This document shows positions 53,645 through 62,605 of a DNA stretch of 64,000 nt, piece after piece (positions within the stretch are counted from its first letter, which is position 1; every line of letters starts with the position of its first letter). The notes under the pieces were generated by a model, which did not search any database, was not told the DNA's origin, and worked only from the letters and a program-made list of their open reading frames with translations. The position numbers were made by a program, and so were the translations under genes. This DNA comes from an uncultured Lachnospiraceae bacterium (GTDB taxonomy: Bacteria; Bacillota; Clostridia; Lachnospirales; Lachnospiraceae): NCBI GenBank assembly GCA_947246015.1, contig CAMXQE010000023.1, forward strand, positions 1 to 64,000. Direction: 5' to 3'.

Positions 53645-56600
53645 CTAGTCGTCCAAATCCTTATCAATCAGATTCACACTCACCAGCGTGGAAATTCCTT
53701 TTTCCTGCATGGTAATGCCATACAGCCTGTCTGCTTTTTCCATTGTACCACGTCTGTGGGTAATTACAATAAATTGCGTATATTTCGTTAATTTATGTAA
53801 GTATTTTGCAAATCTTGCCACATTATTCTCGTCCAGAGCCGCTTCAATCTCATCCAGCAGACAGAATGGGGACGGCTTCAGGTTCTGGATGGCGAATAAC
53901 AGCGCAATTGCAGTCAGTGCTTTCTCCCCGCCGGAAAGCTGCATCATGTTCTGCAGCTTCTTGCCCGGCGGCTGGGCGATAATCCTTATACCCGCCTCTA
54001 AAATATCCTCGTCTTCCATCAGTTCCAGAGTTCCCTTTCCGCCTCCGAACAATTCCTTGAATACCTTATCAAATTCGCGGCTGATTTCCGCAAATTTCTC
54101 CTGGAACTGCCTGCGCATGGACGTATCCAGCTCTTCGATGATATGCAGAAGCGTTTTTTCCGCTTCCACCAAATCATCATGCTGGTTTTTTAAGAACTGG
54201 TAACGTTCCATCAGATTCTTATAGTCTTCGATGGCGTTGACATTGACATCTCCTAACTTTTTAATCTGCTCTTTCAGGGAAGCCGCCTCCTTCTTCATCG
54301 ACGGCAGGTCGTTCATCTCCTCATCCCTTAACGAAGCCGCGTCGGACAGCGTAATCTCATACTCATCCCACATATAGTTAATCTGCGTTTCAATGGATTC
54401 CTCCAGTTTTTCCTTTTGGGAATTCAGGCGGTATACTTCCTTATCAAGAGATGCCATCCGCTCCGCCAGTTCCTCCCTCGTAGTAAAGAAATTCTTCTGC
54501 CCCGAAGTGAGTTCCTCCCTTTTTGCAATATCTTCCTTTAACCTGATTTCCGCATCAGAATGGGACGTATCAGAAGCAGCTATGGTTTCTTCCAGCTCCC
54601 TGATATTATGTTCTTTGCGCTCCATCTCGGAAGCATTGTCCGAAAGTCCCTGCTTAATCTCTTCCAGTTCCGCTGTAAAACGCTGTATTTCGCCTTCGAT
54701 ACGCTCTGCATTCTGTCTGTGGAATTCCTGACGCTGCAGCATTTTCTCTACTTCCAGTTCACGTTCCGATACCTCTTTGGACTGCCTGGATTCTGTTTCC
54801 CGCTGCTCTTCCAGTTCCTTTTGGAATCCCTCAATCTGCGCCTGTACATTTTTTTCCAGCTGCTCGGAAACTTCCAGTTCCTTTGCGGTTTCTACCTTTC
54901 CTGTCTTGATTTCCTGTATCTGGCTCTCTATTTCCTGTTCTTCCGTCTTTAGCGCTCCGAAGCCTTCTTCCGCTTCATTCTTCCTCTCCTCCGCCTTAAT
55001 GACATTCATACGGGCGGTATTCTGTTCGATGAACTTATCCTGTAAGCCGGATTTCGTATCCTCTAATTCCATCCGCAGCTTACTCCGCTCTTTCTTCGTA
55101 TTCTCAATTTCTTCCAACAGCCCGTCAATCTGGACCAGATATTTCTTTACCCTGCCATCCAGCTCTTCCATCTCTCTTCTTCTTCCGAGCAGATTGCTGC
55201 TGTTCTTAAACGCACCTCCGCTGATGGCTCCTCCCGGCACAAGAAGTTCCCCTTCGATTGTCACCATCCGGATACCGTAATCGAACTTTCGGGCAATCTT
55301 CACCGCATTGTCCACATGATCCACGACCATGATTCTTCCCAACATCGCTTTCGCCACATTCCTATATTTTGGTTCTATCTGCACCAGTTCGTCCGCCATC
55401 CCGATTACGCCCTTTTCTTTCAGCGCCTCTGAATTTTTGAACTCCTGCGGGTTGGTAATGCTGGTCAAAGGCAGAAACGTGGCACGCCCTGCTTTATGCT
55501 GTTTTAAGAATGCAATCATCCGCTTCGCCGTCTCTTCATCCTCGGTTACAATATTTTGGATATTGCCGCCAAGGGCTGTCTCTATCGCAGTTTCGTATTT
55601 TTTATCTACCTTAATGATATCCGCCACAACACCGATGATTCCTTTTTCCTCTTCCCGGCGTTCCATGACCCTCTTTACGCTTCCGCCGTAACCGTCATAC
55701 CGTTCCGTCAGATTGGCAAGGGCTTCCAGCTTGGATTTCTCCTGATGGTAAACCACCTGCGTATCCCTTAATTTCTGGTCTTTTGCCGAAAGCTCGTCGT
55801 GGATATGGCTCAGTTTCTCTTCGATTACCGTCTGGGCATCATTCAGTCTGCGGATTTCCGTATTGATACTCTCAAATTCTTCCTGGAGCTGCTTAATCGT
55901 TTCCTCCTGCTTCACCTCGTCCGATTTCGCACGCAGCAGCCGGGAAGTCAGCTCTGCCTTGCGGATGTTAATCTGCTCCATCATTGTATCATAACGCCCG
56001 ATTTTGGACTTAATCGTTGCCCGGCTGTTCAGTGCATCAATAATAGTGTTTTTTCCATCTTCTATGTGGTTATTCAGTTCCTCTATCCGGTTCTGGACAG
56101 CACTTAACAGACCGCCCGCTTCGTCCCGCATTTTTTCCGTCTCGGCAAGCTGTCCGTCTATTTCGTCCTTCTCCTTTAAAATGGACTCCCTGTCTATGCT
56201 CTTTGTATCGATTTCTTTCTGAACGGCTGCAAGCCTTGTCTTCAGATGCCCTTCATTGCCTTTCGCCGAATTAATCTGCTCCTTCAGGACATTGATTTCC
56301 CCCTCCAGCTTCCCGCGCAAAAGCCCGGTATCCGTAAGCTGTGTTCTGGACTTTTCGATTTCTTCATCCAGCTGCTCTATCTGTCCCTGAATCCGTTCAT
56401 ACTCTTCCTTAATCCCCTCATATTTTTCCGTGGTTTCCTTCAAATCACCGCTGGCAATCTGACATTTCTCCTCCGCTGACTGCAGCTGCTCCCGTATGCT
56501 CTGGTTTTCCAACAGGAACATATTCACATCCACGGTTTTCAGTTCTTCTTTTTTCTTTAAATAAATCTTCGCCTTTTCAGACTGTCTTTCCAACGGTCCT

Positions 56601-57205
56601 GTCTGCTTTTCCAATTCCGACAGGATATCCGACACACGCAGCAGGTTCTGTTTCTCATCTTCCAGTTTCTTCTGCGCCGCATATTTCCGCCGTTTAAACT
56701 TTACGATTCCGGCCGCCTCATCAAACAGTTCCCGGCGTTCCTCCGGCTTACCGCTTAAGATTTTATCAATCTGCCCCTGCCCGATGATAGAATAGCCTTC
56801 CTTGCCGATACCTGTATCATAAAACAGTTCATTGACATCTTTCAGCCGGCAGGGCGTCCCATTCAAAAGATACTCGCTTTCACCCGAACGGTAAATCCTT
56901 CTTGCCACCGTCACCTCATTGTAATCCACCGGAAGCTGGTGGTCCGCATTATCCAGGGTAATCGCCACATAAGCATAACCAAGAGGTTTTCTGAGTTCTG
57001 TTCCGGAAAAAATGACATCCTGCATGGAGGCGCCTCTCAGCTGTTTGATGCGCTGCTCTCCCAACACCCAGCGGACCGCGTCAGCTACATTGCTTTTTCC
57101 GCTCCCATTCGGCCCTACAATACCTGTAATTCCGTTATGGAACTTAAAATTTATTTTGTTGGCAAACGACTTAAAACCGTGTATCTCAATACTCTTTAAA
57201 TACAT
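53645..57205 (-). CDS. smc: Chromosome segregation protein SMC
   Basis: A 1186-residue condensin subunit. The N-terminal ATPase half has GFKSFANK and the P-loop GPNGSGKSNVADAVRW (about 32-47); two long coiled coils flank a hinge (about 510-660, YDGYGGSVKRVM...GGAISGGAFKNS); the C-terminal half has the signature LSGGEKALTAIALLF and Walker B PFCLLDEIEAALDE. GGGAGAAGAT precedes the ATG at 57205. It sits between rnc and ftsY, the standard Firmicute order. Confidence 0.98.
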   Translation of the reverse strand: MYLKSIEIHGFKSFANKINFKFHNGITGIVGPNGSGKSNVADAVRWVLGEQRIKQLRGASMQDVIFSGTELRKPLGYAYVAITLDNADHQLPVDYNEVTVARRIYRSGESEYLLNGTPCRLKDVNELFYDTGIGKEGYSIIGQGQIDKILSGKPEERRELFDEAAGIVKFKRRKYAAQKKLEDEKQNLLRVSDILSELEKQTGPLERQSEKAKIYLKKKEELKTVDVNMFLLENQSIREQLQSAEEKCQIASGDLKETTEKYEGIKEEYERIQGQIEQLDEEIEKSRTQLTDTGLLRGKLEGEINVLKEQINSAKGNEGHLKTRLAAVQKEIDTKSIDRESILKEKDEIDGQLAETEKMRDEAGGLLSAVQNRIEELNNHIEDGKNTIIDALNSRATIKSKIGRYDTMMEQINIRKAELTSRLLRAKSDEVKQEETIKQLQEEFESINTEIRRLNDAQTVIEEKLSHIHDELSAKDQKLRDTQVVYHQEKSKLEALANLTERYDGYGGSVKRVMERREEEKGIIGVVADIIKVDKKYETAIETALGGNIQNIVTEDEETAKRMIAFLKQHKAGRATFLPLTSITNPQEFKNSEALKEKGVIGMADELVQIEPKYRNVAKAMLGRIMVVDHVDNAVKIARKFDYGIRMVTIEGELLVPGGAISGGAFKNSSNLLGRRREMEELDGRVKKYLVQIDGLLEEIENTKKERSKLRMELEDTKSGLQDKFIEQNTARMNVIKAEERKNEAEEGFGALKTEEQEIESQIQEIKTGKVETAKELEVSEQLEKNVQAQIEGFQKELEEQRETESRQSKEVSERELEVEKMLQRQEFHRQNAERIEGEIQRFTAELEEIKQGLSDNASEMERKEHNIRELEETIAASDTSHSDAEIRLKEDIAKREELTSGQKNFFTTREELAERMASLDKEVYRLNSQKEKLEESIETQINYMWDEYEITLSDAASLRDEEMNDLPSMKKEAASLKEQIKKLGDVNVNAIEDYKNLMERYQFLKNQHDDLVEAEKTLLHIIEELDTSMRRQFQEKFAEISREFDKVFKELFGGGKGTLELMEDEDILEAGIRIIAQPPGKKLQNMMQLSGGEKALTAIALLFAIQNLKPSPFCLLDEIEAALDENNVARFAKYLHKLTKYTQFIVITHRRGTMEKADRLYGITMQEKGISTLVSVNLIDKDLDD

Positions 57206-57220
57206 ATCTTCTCCCAATGC

Positions 57221-57916
57221 CTATTTTCCGGCTTTTGAAGCCAAAAGCGCTTCATACGCCGCTTTCTGCTCCGCCGCTTTCTTAGTCTTTCCGCTGCCTC
57301 TTCCCATCGCTTTCCCATTCAGCCGGACTTCAATGACAAATTCCTTATCGTGGTCAGGCCCCGTTTCTTCCAATACCACATAATCCAATGTCCTGCCATA
57401 TTCCTTCTGCGAATATTCCTGCAGCAGCGTCTTGCTGTCCAAAAACAACTGCTTATGCTCTAAATCCGACAATACCACACGGTATATGAAATCCTTTGCA
57501 CTCTCAAATCCGCCATCCTCATAAATGGCCCCTATGATTGCCTCCACTACATCCGCAATAATATTCTCCTTTTCTCTTCCTCCGGTAGCCTCCTCACCCT
57601 TCCCAAGCAGGATGAACGCTCCTAACCCCATATCCCTTGCACAGAATGCAAGCGCTGCCCCGCAGACTAAGGAAGCACGTTTCCTTGTCAGTTCTCCCTC
57701 ATTCAGTTCCGGGTAATTTTCAAACAGAAAGGCGCTGGAAATCGTCTCCAGTACCGCATCCCCTAAAAACTCCAGCCGCTCATAATCCAGCCGCCTGTTA
57801 ATCCTCTGCTCATTGGCATAGGAACTATGGGTCATCGCCTGTTTCAGCAGTTCCCTGTTTTTAAAATGATATCCTAACTTTTCTTCCAACCGTTCCCAAG
57901 AATATTCCGCCAACAT
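57221..57916 (-). CDS. rnc: Ribonuclease III
   Basis: A 231-residue double-strand RNase for rRNA and mRNA processing. The catalytic signature YERLEFLGDAVLETISS (about 44-60) and the second acidic site (DVVEAIIGAIYED) are intact, and a C-terminal dsRNA-binding domain follows (GRGSGKTKKAAEQKAAYEALL). AGGAGAGGT precedes the ATG at 57916; an in-frame ATG lies six codons upstream. It overlaps no neighbour. Confidence 0.97.
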   Translation of the reverse strand: MLAEYSWERLEEKLGYHFKNRELLKQAMTHSSYANEQRINRRLDYERLEFLGDAVLETISSAFLFENYPELNEGELTRKRASLVCGAALAFCARDMGLGAFILLGKGEEATGGREKENIIADVVEAIIGAIYEDGGFESAKDFIYRVVLSDLEHKQLFLDSKTLLQEYSQKEYGRTLDYVVLEETGPDHDKEFVIEVRLNGKAMGRGSGKTKKAAEQKAAYEALLASKAGK

Positions 57917-57931
57917 ACCTCTCCTCTTAAA

Positions 57932-57962
57932 CATCGAAAAAGCCCTGTAAAGGGCTTTCGAT
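57932..57962 (-). terminator. Terminator/attenuator between acpP and rnc
   Basis: AAAGCCCT and AGGGCTTT (57939-57958) form an eight-pair stem with a four-base loop, extended by TCGA/TCGA pairing, and the minus strand continues TTTTTCGATG. A CTGC-TTCG-GCAG tetraloop hairpin precedes it. It would lower transcription of rnc-smc-ftsY relative to acpP. Confidence 0.65.
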
Positions 57963-57995
57963 TCCTCACTGCCGAAGCAGTTTACCTCTCCGTTG

Positions 57996-58226
57996 CTAAT
58001 TTATGGCATTTTTAATCAATTCTACTGCCTCTTCAACTGTACTGATTTTTTCAGCTGCCTCCGCCGGAATCTCAATATCGAACTCCTCTTCGATTCCCAT
58101 GACAATCTGAAATACATCCAGAGAATCCGCTCCCAAATCATCTGTGAAAGTAGTATCCATCGTGATTTCTTCCGGGTCTACATTAAGTACCTCGGCAATG
58201 ACTTTTCTTAACTTTTCAAATTCCAT
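57996..58226 (-). CDS. acpP: Acyl carrier protein
   Basis: A 76-residue acidic carrier protein for fatty-acid synthesis. The 4'-phosphopantetheine Ser is in [21 protein letters not shown] (about residue 36). It lies between plsX and rnc, and a terminator-like hairpin follows. Confidence 0.98.
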   Translation of the reverse strand: MEFEKLRKVIAEVLNVDPEEITMDTTFTDDLGADSLDVFQIVMGIEEEFDIEIPAEAAEKISTVEEAVELIKNAIN

Positions 58227-58241
58227 TTTAACAGCCCTTTC

Positions 58242-59255
58242 TCATTCATCTCTAAGAGTAATTTTTTCTTTTATTTTATCATTAATCTTCTGTTCCTTAA
58301 ATGTTACACATTGAAGTACAGAATTTTTAATTTCTATCGCCTTAGAGCTTCCATGGGTCTTTACTACCAGACCTTTTAAGCCAAGCAGCGGAGCTCCTCC
58401 GTACTGCTCCAAATCAAATGCCTTTAACGTCTCCTTTAACGCCGGTTTTACAAGAAGCGCGCCTATCTTGCTTCGCAGGGAAGTCATCATTCCCGCTTTT
58501 ACCATCTTAATCAGCGTTCCGCCTACGCCCTCATACAATTTCAATATCACATTACCGACAAAAGCTTCGCATACAATCACATCCGCATATCCCGCAGGTA
58601 TGTCCCGCGCCTCTATACTGCCGATGAAATTAATATCCGGACAATTCTTCAGCAGAGGGAAAGTCTCCTTCACCAATGCATTGCCTTTTTCTTCCTCAGC
58701 CCCGATATTCACAATCGCCACTTTTGGATTCTTTATTTTCATAACGCTTTCCATATACACGCTTCCCATTTTAGCGAACTGTACCAAATGGGAAGGTCTG
58801 GCGTCCACATTCGCTCCGCAGTCTATCAGGAGCGCTGCTCCTTTTTCCGTAGGAATCAGCGGCGCCAGCGGCGGCCGCTCTACTCCTTTGAGCCGTCCCA
58901 CGATAACCTGTCCGCCCACAAGGGCGGCCCCTGTACTGCCTGCGGATACAAACGCATCGCATTCTCCGCTCTTTACCATCTGCATGGCTTTTACAATGGA
59001 AGAATCCTTTTTCTTCCGAATCGCCATCACCGGCGGTTCTGCCGTTTCTATCACTTCCGTCGCATTTATGGTTTCCACCTGTTCCGGTTTGTAAGAATAT
59101 TTCTTTAATTCTTCCCGAATAAGAGGTTCTGCCCCCACCAGAAAGACTTTCACATGTTCATTTTCATTAGCTGCTTCCACCGCACCTTTTACGATTTCTC
59201 CAGGTGCATTATCCCCGCCCATGGCATCCACAGCGACTTTTACCATTTCCGACAT
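58242..59255 (-). CDS. plsX: Phosphate acyltransferase PlsX
   Basis: A 337-residue enzyme forming acyl-phosphate from acyl-ACP, the donor for PlsY (27129-27788). Conserved stretches are VAVDAMGGDNAPGEIVKGAV (7-26), AFVSAGSTGAALVGG and LLIDCGANVDARPSHL. AGGAGGTTTATC precedes the ATG. It lies between rpmF and acpP, the usual order, with a 193-base spacer holding a dispersed repeat. Confidence 0.97.
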   Translation of the reverse strand: MSEMVKVAVDAMGGDNAPGEIVKGAVEAANENEHVKVFLVGAEPLIREELKKYSYKPEQVETINATEVIETAEPPVMAIRKKKDSSIVKAMQMVKSGECDAFVSAGSTGAALVGGQVIVGRLKGVERPPLAPLIPTEKGAALLIDCGANVDARPSHLVQFAKMGSVYMESVMKIKNPKVAIVNIGAEEEKGNALVKETFPLLKNCPDINFIGSIEARDIPAGYADVIVCEAFVGNVILKLYEGVGGTLIKMVKAGMMTSLRSKIGALLVKPALKETLKAFDLEQYGGAPLLGLKGLVVKTHGSSKAIEIKNSVLQCVTFKEQKINDKIKEKITLRDE

Positions 59256-59337
59256 GATAAACCTCCTAACATCTTCCTCTAATATACTAAACCCCTATAT
59301 AAAAATCAAGTATTTTTATTGAAAGAATGCAGAAATC

Positions 59338-59427
59338 GAGTAGGGAAGGTTTCTCTCCCTGCTCGCCGCGCGGGGTGCGTGCTGCACAGCAGCTAATTTC
59401 CTTATGCACCCCTGTGCATAAAAAAAT
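59338..59427 (+). repeat. Dispersed post-terminator element, copy 3
   Basis: CGAGTAGGGAAGGTTT, CTGCTCGCCGCGCGGGGTGC and CCCCTGTGCATAAAAAAAT correspond to blocks of the copy at 51205-51287. An internal GCTGCTGTGCAGC inverted repeat and TGCACCCCTGTGCA may form hairpins. On the minus strand it follows the rpmF terminator and precedes plsX. Confidence 0.6.
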
Positions 59428-59459
59428 CAAGGAATCACACATCCGGCAACTCCTTGATT
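59418..59459 (-). terminator. Rho-independent terminator after rpmF
   Basis: AATCAAGGA (59425-59433) pairs with TCCTTGATT (59451-59459) around a 17-base loop (ATCACACATCCGGCAAC); the minus strand continues TTTTTTTATG. The loop block is shared with the terminator after rplS. Confidence 0.85.
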
Positions 59460-59468
59460 TCCCCGCAG

Positions 59469-59648
59469 TTAATCAACTGCAATAATTTCTTTTTTGTTGT
59501 AAGAGCCACATTTCCTGCATACTCTGTGAGGCATCATCAGTGCGCCGCACTTGCTGCATTTTACCAATGTGGGAGCGCTCATTTTCCAGTTTGCTCTCCT
59601 CTTATCTCTCCTGCTTTTAGAAGATTTATTCTTGGGACAAATAGACAT
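59469..59648 (-). CDS. rpmF: Ribosomal protein L32
   Basis: A 59-residue 50S protein. It starts MSICPKNKSSKSRRDKRRAN and has the zinc-ribbon CSKCGALMMPHRVCRKCG (about 31-48) with four Cys, so it is the Zn-binding (C+) form. AGGAGGTGTAACG precedes the ATG at 59648, two bases after the yceD stop. Its pairing with yceD and the following plsX is conserved across bacteria. Confidence 0.97.
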   Translation of the reverse strand: MSICPKNKSSKSRRDKRRANWKMSAPTLVKCSKCGALMMPHRVCRKCGSYNKKEIIAVD

Positions 59649-59650
59649 CG

Positions 59651-60175
59651 TTACACCTCCTTATCCGCGTCAAAGATATCTTTTATCCTTGCCATCCTTG
59701 GGTCGGGGACAAATGTGTCACAGCCGCATTCTCCTTCATTCAAGTCTTTTCCGCACTGCATACAGATTCCCTTACAGTCCGGTTTGCATAAGACCTTCAC
59801 CGGCAAGTTTATAAAACACTCATTTCTGATTAAGCCGTCTATGTCCAACTGATAGCCATCCATAAAACTTTGGTCATCGTCGTCTGTCTCTGACCTGTGT
59901 TCGTCCGGTGCGGAAACCTGTCTTATGAAATCCAGTCTCACCTTTCGGGATACAGGCTTCAGACACCTGTCGCAGAACATGGCAAAATCCAGTTCCATCC
60001 GGCCCTCTATGGATGCCTTATTCATTCCGGCATTCGTCAAAGTAAGGGATAGCGGCGTCTTCGCTTCAATGGTATATGTCCCCATCCTGCAGTTTATCTC
60101 CGTAAGCTCGGACTCCACCTGCATTTCCACTGCTTTTCCTTCAGATACAAGCACATCAGTTAGGTTTATTAACAT
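59651..60175 (-). CDS. yceD: YceD/DUF177 protein
   Basis: A 174-residue protein of the YceD family, which is linked to 23S rRNA maturation and always encoded before rpmF. The FCDRCLKPV and GICMQCGKDLNEGECGC motifs (two CxxC groups) match the family. AAGGAGTCTGCT precedes the ATG at 60175; the frame continues upstream into the promoter and is not credible there. It leads the rpmF-plsX-acpP-rnc-smc-ftsY block. Confidence 0.93.
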   Translation of the reverse strand: MLINLTDVLVSEGKAVEMQVESELTEINCRMGTYTIEAKTPLSLTLTNAGMNKASIEGRMELDFAMFCDRCLKPVSRKVRLDFIRQVSAPDEHRSETDDDDQSFMDGYQLDIDGLIRNECFINLPVKVLCKPDCKGICMQCGKDLNEGECGCDTFVPDPRMARIKDIFDADKEV

Positions 60176-60234
60176 AGCAGACTCCTTTTGGTCAGTATGG
60201 CCTGACTTCACATAGCCTGACTCACACTCTGTCA

Positions 60235-60263
60235 ATTATACCCACCGTTTTCCTGTTTGTCAA
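60235..60263 (-). promoter_or_regulatory. Consensus SigA promoter of yceD-rpmF
   Basis: On the minus strand a perfect TTGACA (60258-60263) and a perfect TATAAT (60235-60240) are exactly 17 bases apart. It is the strongest promoter match in the window and starts immediately after the MocR-type gene ends. Confidence 0.9.
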
Positions 60264-60267
60264 GGGT

Positions 60268-61674
60268 TTATTCAAAAATGGCTGTCAGCCTTTTTACCGC
60301 TTCCTTCATCCGTTCTTTCGGGATATCTCCGTAGCTGATTAACAGTATTCCCTCCATCCCGTCCACCTGTCCGCGGCAGTATTCCGACAGACAGGAAAGA
60401 TTCAGTCCCCGCTGCCCCGCACACCACTTAATCTGGCTGTCCGTCAGCGGCGTGTCCACCCGCAGTAAAAACCTCGTCCCTGCATTCTCCTCAATCATAC
60501 GGCACTTCCCCCACAGGGAAGACTGCTTTAACTCCCCTAACAGTTCGTCCCTCTTTTCCTTATAATATAATTTCACCCTGCGGATATGACGTTCAAAATA
60601 TCCCTTTTCCATAAATGAAGCCAGCGTATACTGTTCAAATGCGGATACGCTGCAGGAATAAAAGCTGACGGTTTCCTGATAGCGCTCCAGCAGCTTCGGC
60701 GGCAGTACCATATATCCTATCCTCACGGATGGAAAAAGAGTACGTGCAAACGTATTTAAATAAATCACCCGATGCTCCGCATCCAGAGTCTGCATAGCCG
60801 GAACCGGCTTTGCATTCAGACGGAATTCGCTGTCATAATCATCTTCTATAATATATCTGCCCCTTTCCTCCCCCGCCCATTCCAGCAGTTCCTGCCTCCT
60901 TGTCACAGGCATGACAAAACCCACCGGAAAATGATGTCCCGGCGACACATGCGCTACATTAGCCCCGCTTTCCCGCAGTGCATCAGGACAGATTCCCTGC
61001 CCGTCGATATCCACATAGCGGTAAGAAAGCCCATGGTTTTTGTACAGTCTCGTCATTTTCAGATAGCCCGGATTTTCCAGTGCATAAATACCATCCCGTC
61101 CTAATAACTGAATCAGTCTGCCATACAAATACTCCGTTCCAGCCCCCACTATAATCTGCTGCGGCGAAACTTCCATTCCGCGGAACTCGTAGAGATGTTT
61201 GGCTATCTCCCTGCGCAGCGGGTATATTCCCTGTGTGGGTACCATTTCCAAAAGCTCCGTATCATGATAGGACAACGTCTCCCGCATGATTTTCGCCCAT
61301 GTGGAAAACGGAAACTTTTCATATACCTTATAATTGGAAGTAAAATCGGCAAACCATTCCTCTTTCTCCTGCTCTGCCATAGTTTTTCCTCCCGCCGGTC
61401 CCACAGAAGGCTTCCCGAAACCTTCCCTGCCTTCCACACCGTTCACAAAATATCCCCGCTTTTCCTCAGCCCTCACATATCCTTCCACCAGCAGCTGCTC
61501 ATAGGCATTCTCAACGGTCTTGATACTGATATCCATATTTTTGGCTAAAGTTCTTTTTGAGGGCAGTTTTTCATTCGGCCGGAGTCTTCCGTTCAAAATG
61601 TCACTGCGGATACATTCATATAGGTATTCATACAGCGTCTTATTCCCTCTTTGTTCCAAATCGTATGTCAACAT
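60268..61674 (-). CDS. MocR-family regulator lacking the PLP lysine
   Basis: A 468-residue fusion of a GntR-type winged helix (LPSKRTLAKNMDISIKTVENAYEQLLVEGYVRAEEKRGYFV) to an aminotransferase-like domain. MocR proteins bind PLP through a Lys in a motif like NTFSKTLFPSLRIGY; here it reads NTFARTLFPSVRIGY (codons GCA CGT), so the Ser-Lys pair is Ala-Arg and no Schiff base is possible at this place. IIEDDYDSEF is kept. It diverges from the SDR operon and is the obvious candidate to control it. Confidence 0.9.
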   Translation of the reverse strand: MLTYDLEQRGNKTLYEYLYECIRSDILNGRLRPNEKLPSKRTLAKNMDISIKTVENAYEQLLVEGYVRAEEKRGYFVNGVEGREGFGKPSVGPAGGKTMAEQEKEEWFADFTSNYKVYEKFPFSTWAKIMRETLSYHDTELLEMVPTQGIYPLRREIAKHLYEFRGMEVSPQQIIVGAGTEYLYGRLIQLLGRDGIYALENPGYLKMTRLYKNHGLSYRYVDIDGQGICPDALRESGANVAHVSPGHHFPVGFVMPVTRRQELLEWAGEERGRYIIEDDYDSEFRLNAKPVPAMQTLDAEHRVIYLNTFARTLFPSVRIGYMVLPPKLLERYQETVSFYSCSVSAFEQYTLASFMEKGYFERHIRRVKLYYKEKRDELLGELKQSSLWGKCRMIEENAGTRFLLRVDTPLTDSQIKWCAGQRGLNLSCLSEYCRGQVDGMEGILLISYGDIPKERMKEAVKRLTAIFE

Positions 61675-61717
61675 AATCTGATATCCTATTTTTTTCCTGT
61701 TTTGGTTATTTAAAAGA

Positions 61718-61781
61718 GTTCACTTTTGATTATAATAGGAAACATGAAGGATGTAAACAACCACTTGCCAAAGTGGTTCAC
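61718..61781. promoter_or_regulatory. Divergent control region of the MocR/SDR locus
   Basis: AACCACTT-GCCA-AAGTGGTT (61759-61778) is a perfect eight-plus-eight dyad downstream of a TATAAT (61731-61736). GTTCAC occurs as direct repeats at 61718-61723 and 61776-61781. MocR regulators often bind direct repeats. The -35 of the SDR promoter is weak, which fits an activated gene. AAAGGAGG precedes the SDR start. Confidence 0.5.
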
Positions 61782-61801
61782 ACAAAAGGAGGTTATTAAA
61801 A

Positions 61802-62590
61802 ATGGGTGTATTTGCAATTACGGGCGGCTCCAGCGGAATCGGGGCTAAAACAGTGGAACTGTTAAAGGAGCGGGGACATAAAGTCATCAATATTGACATG
61901 AAAGACGGTGATATCTGCGTCAATCTGGCTAATCCGGAAGGAAGAAACGAAGCTATCGACAAACTTCATGAAATGTGTCCTGACGGACTGGACGGCATGA
62001 TTTGCAATGCGGGCGTATCCGGTGCGTGCGGCAATCTTCCTCTCATCATTTCCTTAAATTATTTCGGAACCGTCACACTGGCCAACGGTGTCTATGATTT
62101 GCTGAAAATGAAACACGGTACCTGCGTGGTCACTACTTCCAACACGATTTCACAGGGCGCCGGAAGAATGGACTATGTGGATTTGTTAAATAACATCAGC
62201 GATGAAAGAAGGGTTCTGAACCTGATTAAAGAAATGGACAGCAGCAATTTAAGCGACGGCAACAGTCTCTATGTTTCCACCAAATATGCGCTTGCCCGCT
62301 GGGTCAGAAGAATATCTTCCTCATGGGCAGCAAACGGCGTCCGCATCAACGCGGTAGCTCCCGGCAATGTAAACACAGCCATGACAGCCACCATGAGCAC
62401 TTCTGCAAAAATGGCATTGAACGCACTTCCCATTCCTACCAAATACGGTCAGGAAACGCTGATGGACCCTGAAGAAATTGCTGAGGTCATTGTTTTCCTC
62501 TCATCTCCTGCCGCAAGAGGTGTTAACGGAAATGTAATGTTCGTAGACGGCGGAACCGACGCACTGCTCAATTCTGAAAAAGTATATTAA
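61802..62590 (+). CDS. SDR oxidoreductase, 3-alpha-hydroxysteroid-dehydrogenase-like
   Basis: A 262-residue NAD(P)-dependent short-chain dehydrogenase. TGGSSGIG (7-14) binds the cofactor, Asp32 at the end of beta-2 favours NAD(H), NAG is at 69-71, and the catalytic Ser113, Tyr157 and Lys161 are present (YVSTK). The pattern after beta-2, with [18 protein letters not shown] and SLNYFGT and a long insert between Ser and Tyr, resembles Comamonas 3-alpha-hydroxysteroid dehydrogenase. A bile-acid or other steroid substrate is possible but not shown. An NTF2-fold gene follows 15 bases later. Confidence 0.85.
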   Translation: MGVFAITGGSSGIGAKTVELLKERGHKVINIDMKDGDICVNLANPEGRNEAIDKLHEMCPDGLDGMICNAGVSGACGNLPLIISLNYFGTVTLANGVYDLLKMKHGTCVVTTSNTISQGAGRMDYVDLLNNISDERRVLNLIKEMDSSNLSDGNSLYVSTKYALARWVRRISSSWAANGVRINAVAPGNVNTAMTATMSTSAKMALNALPIPTKYGQETLMDPEEIAEVIVFLSSPAARGVNGNVMFVDGGTDALLNSEKVY

Positions 62591-62605
62591 AGGAGGAATA
62601 CATAA

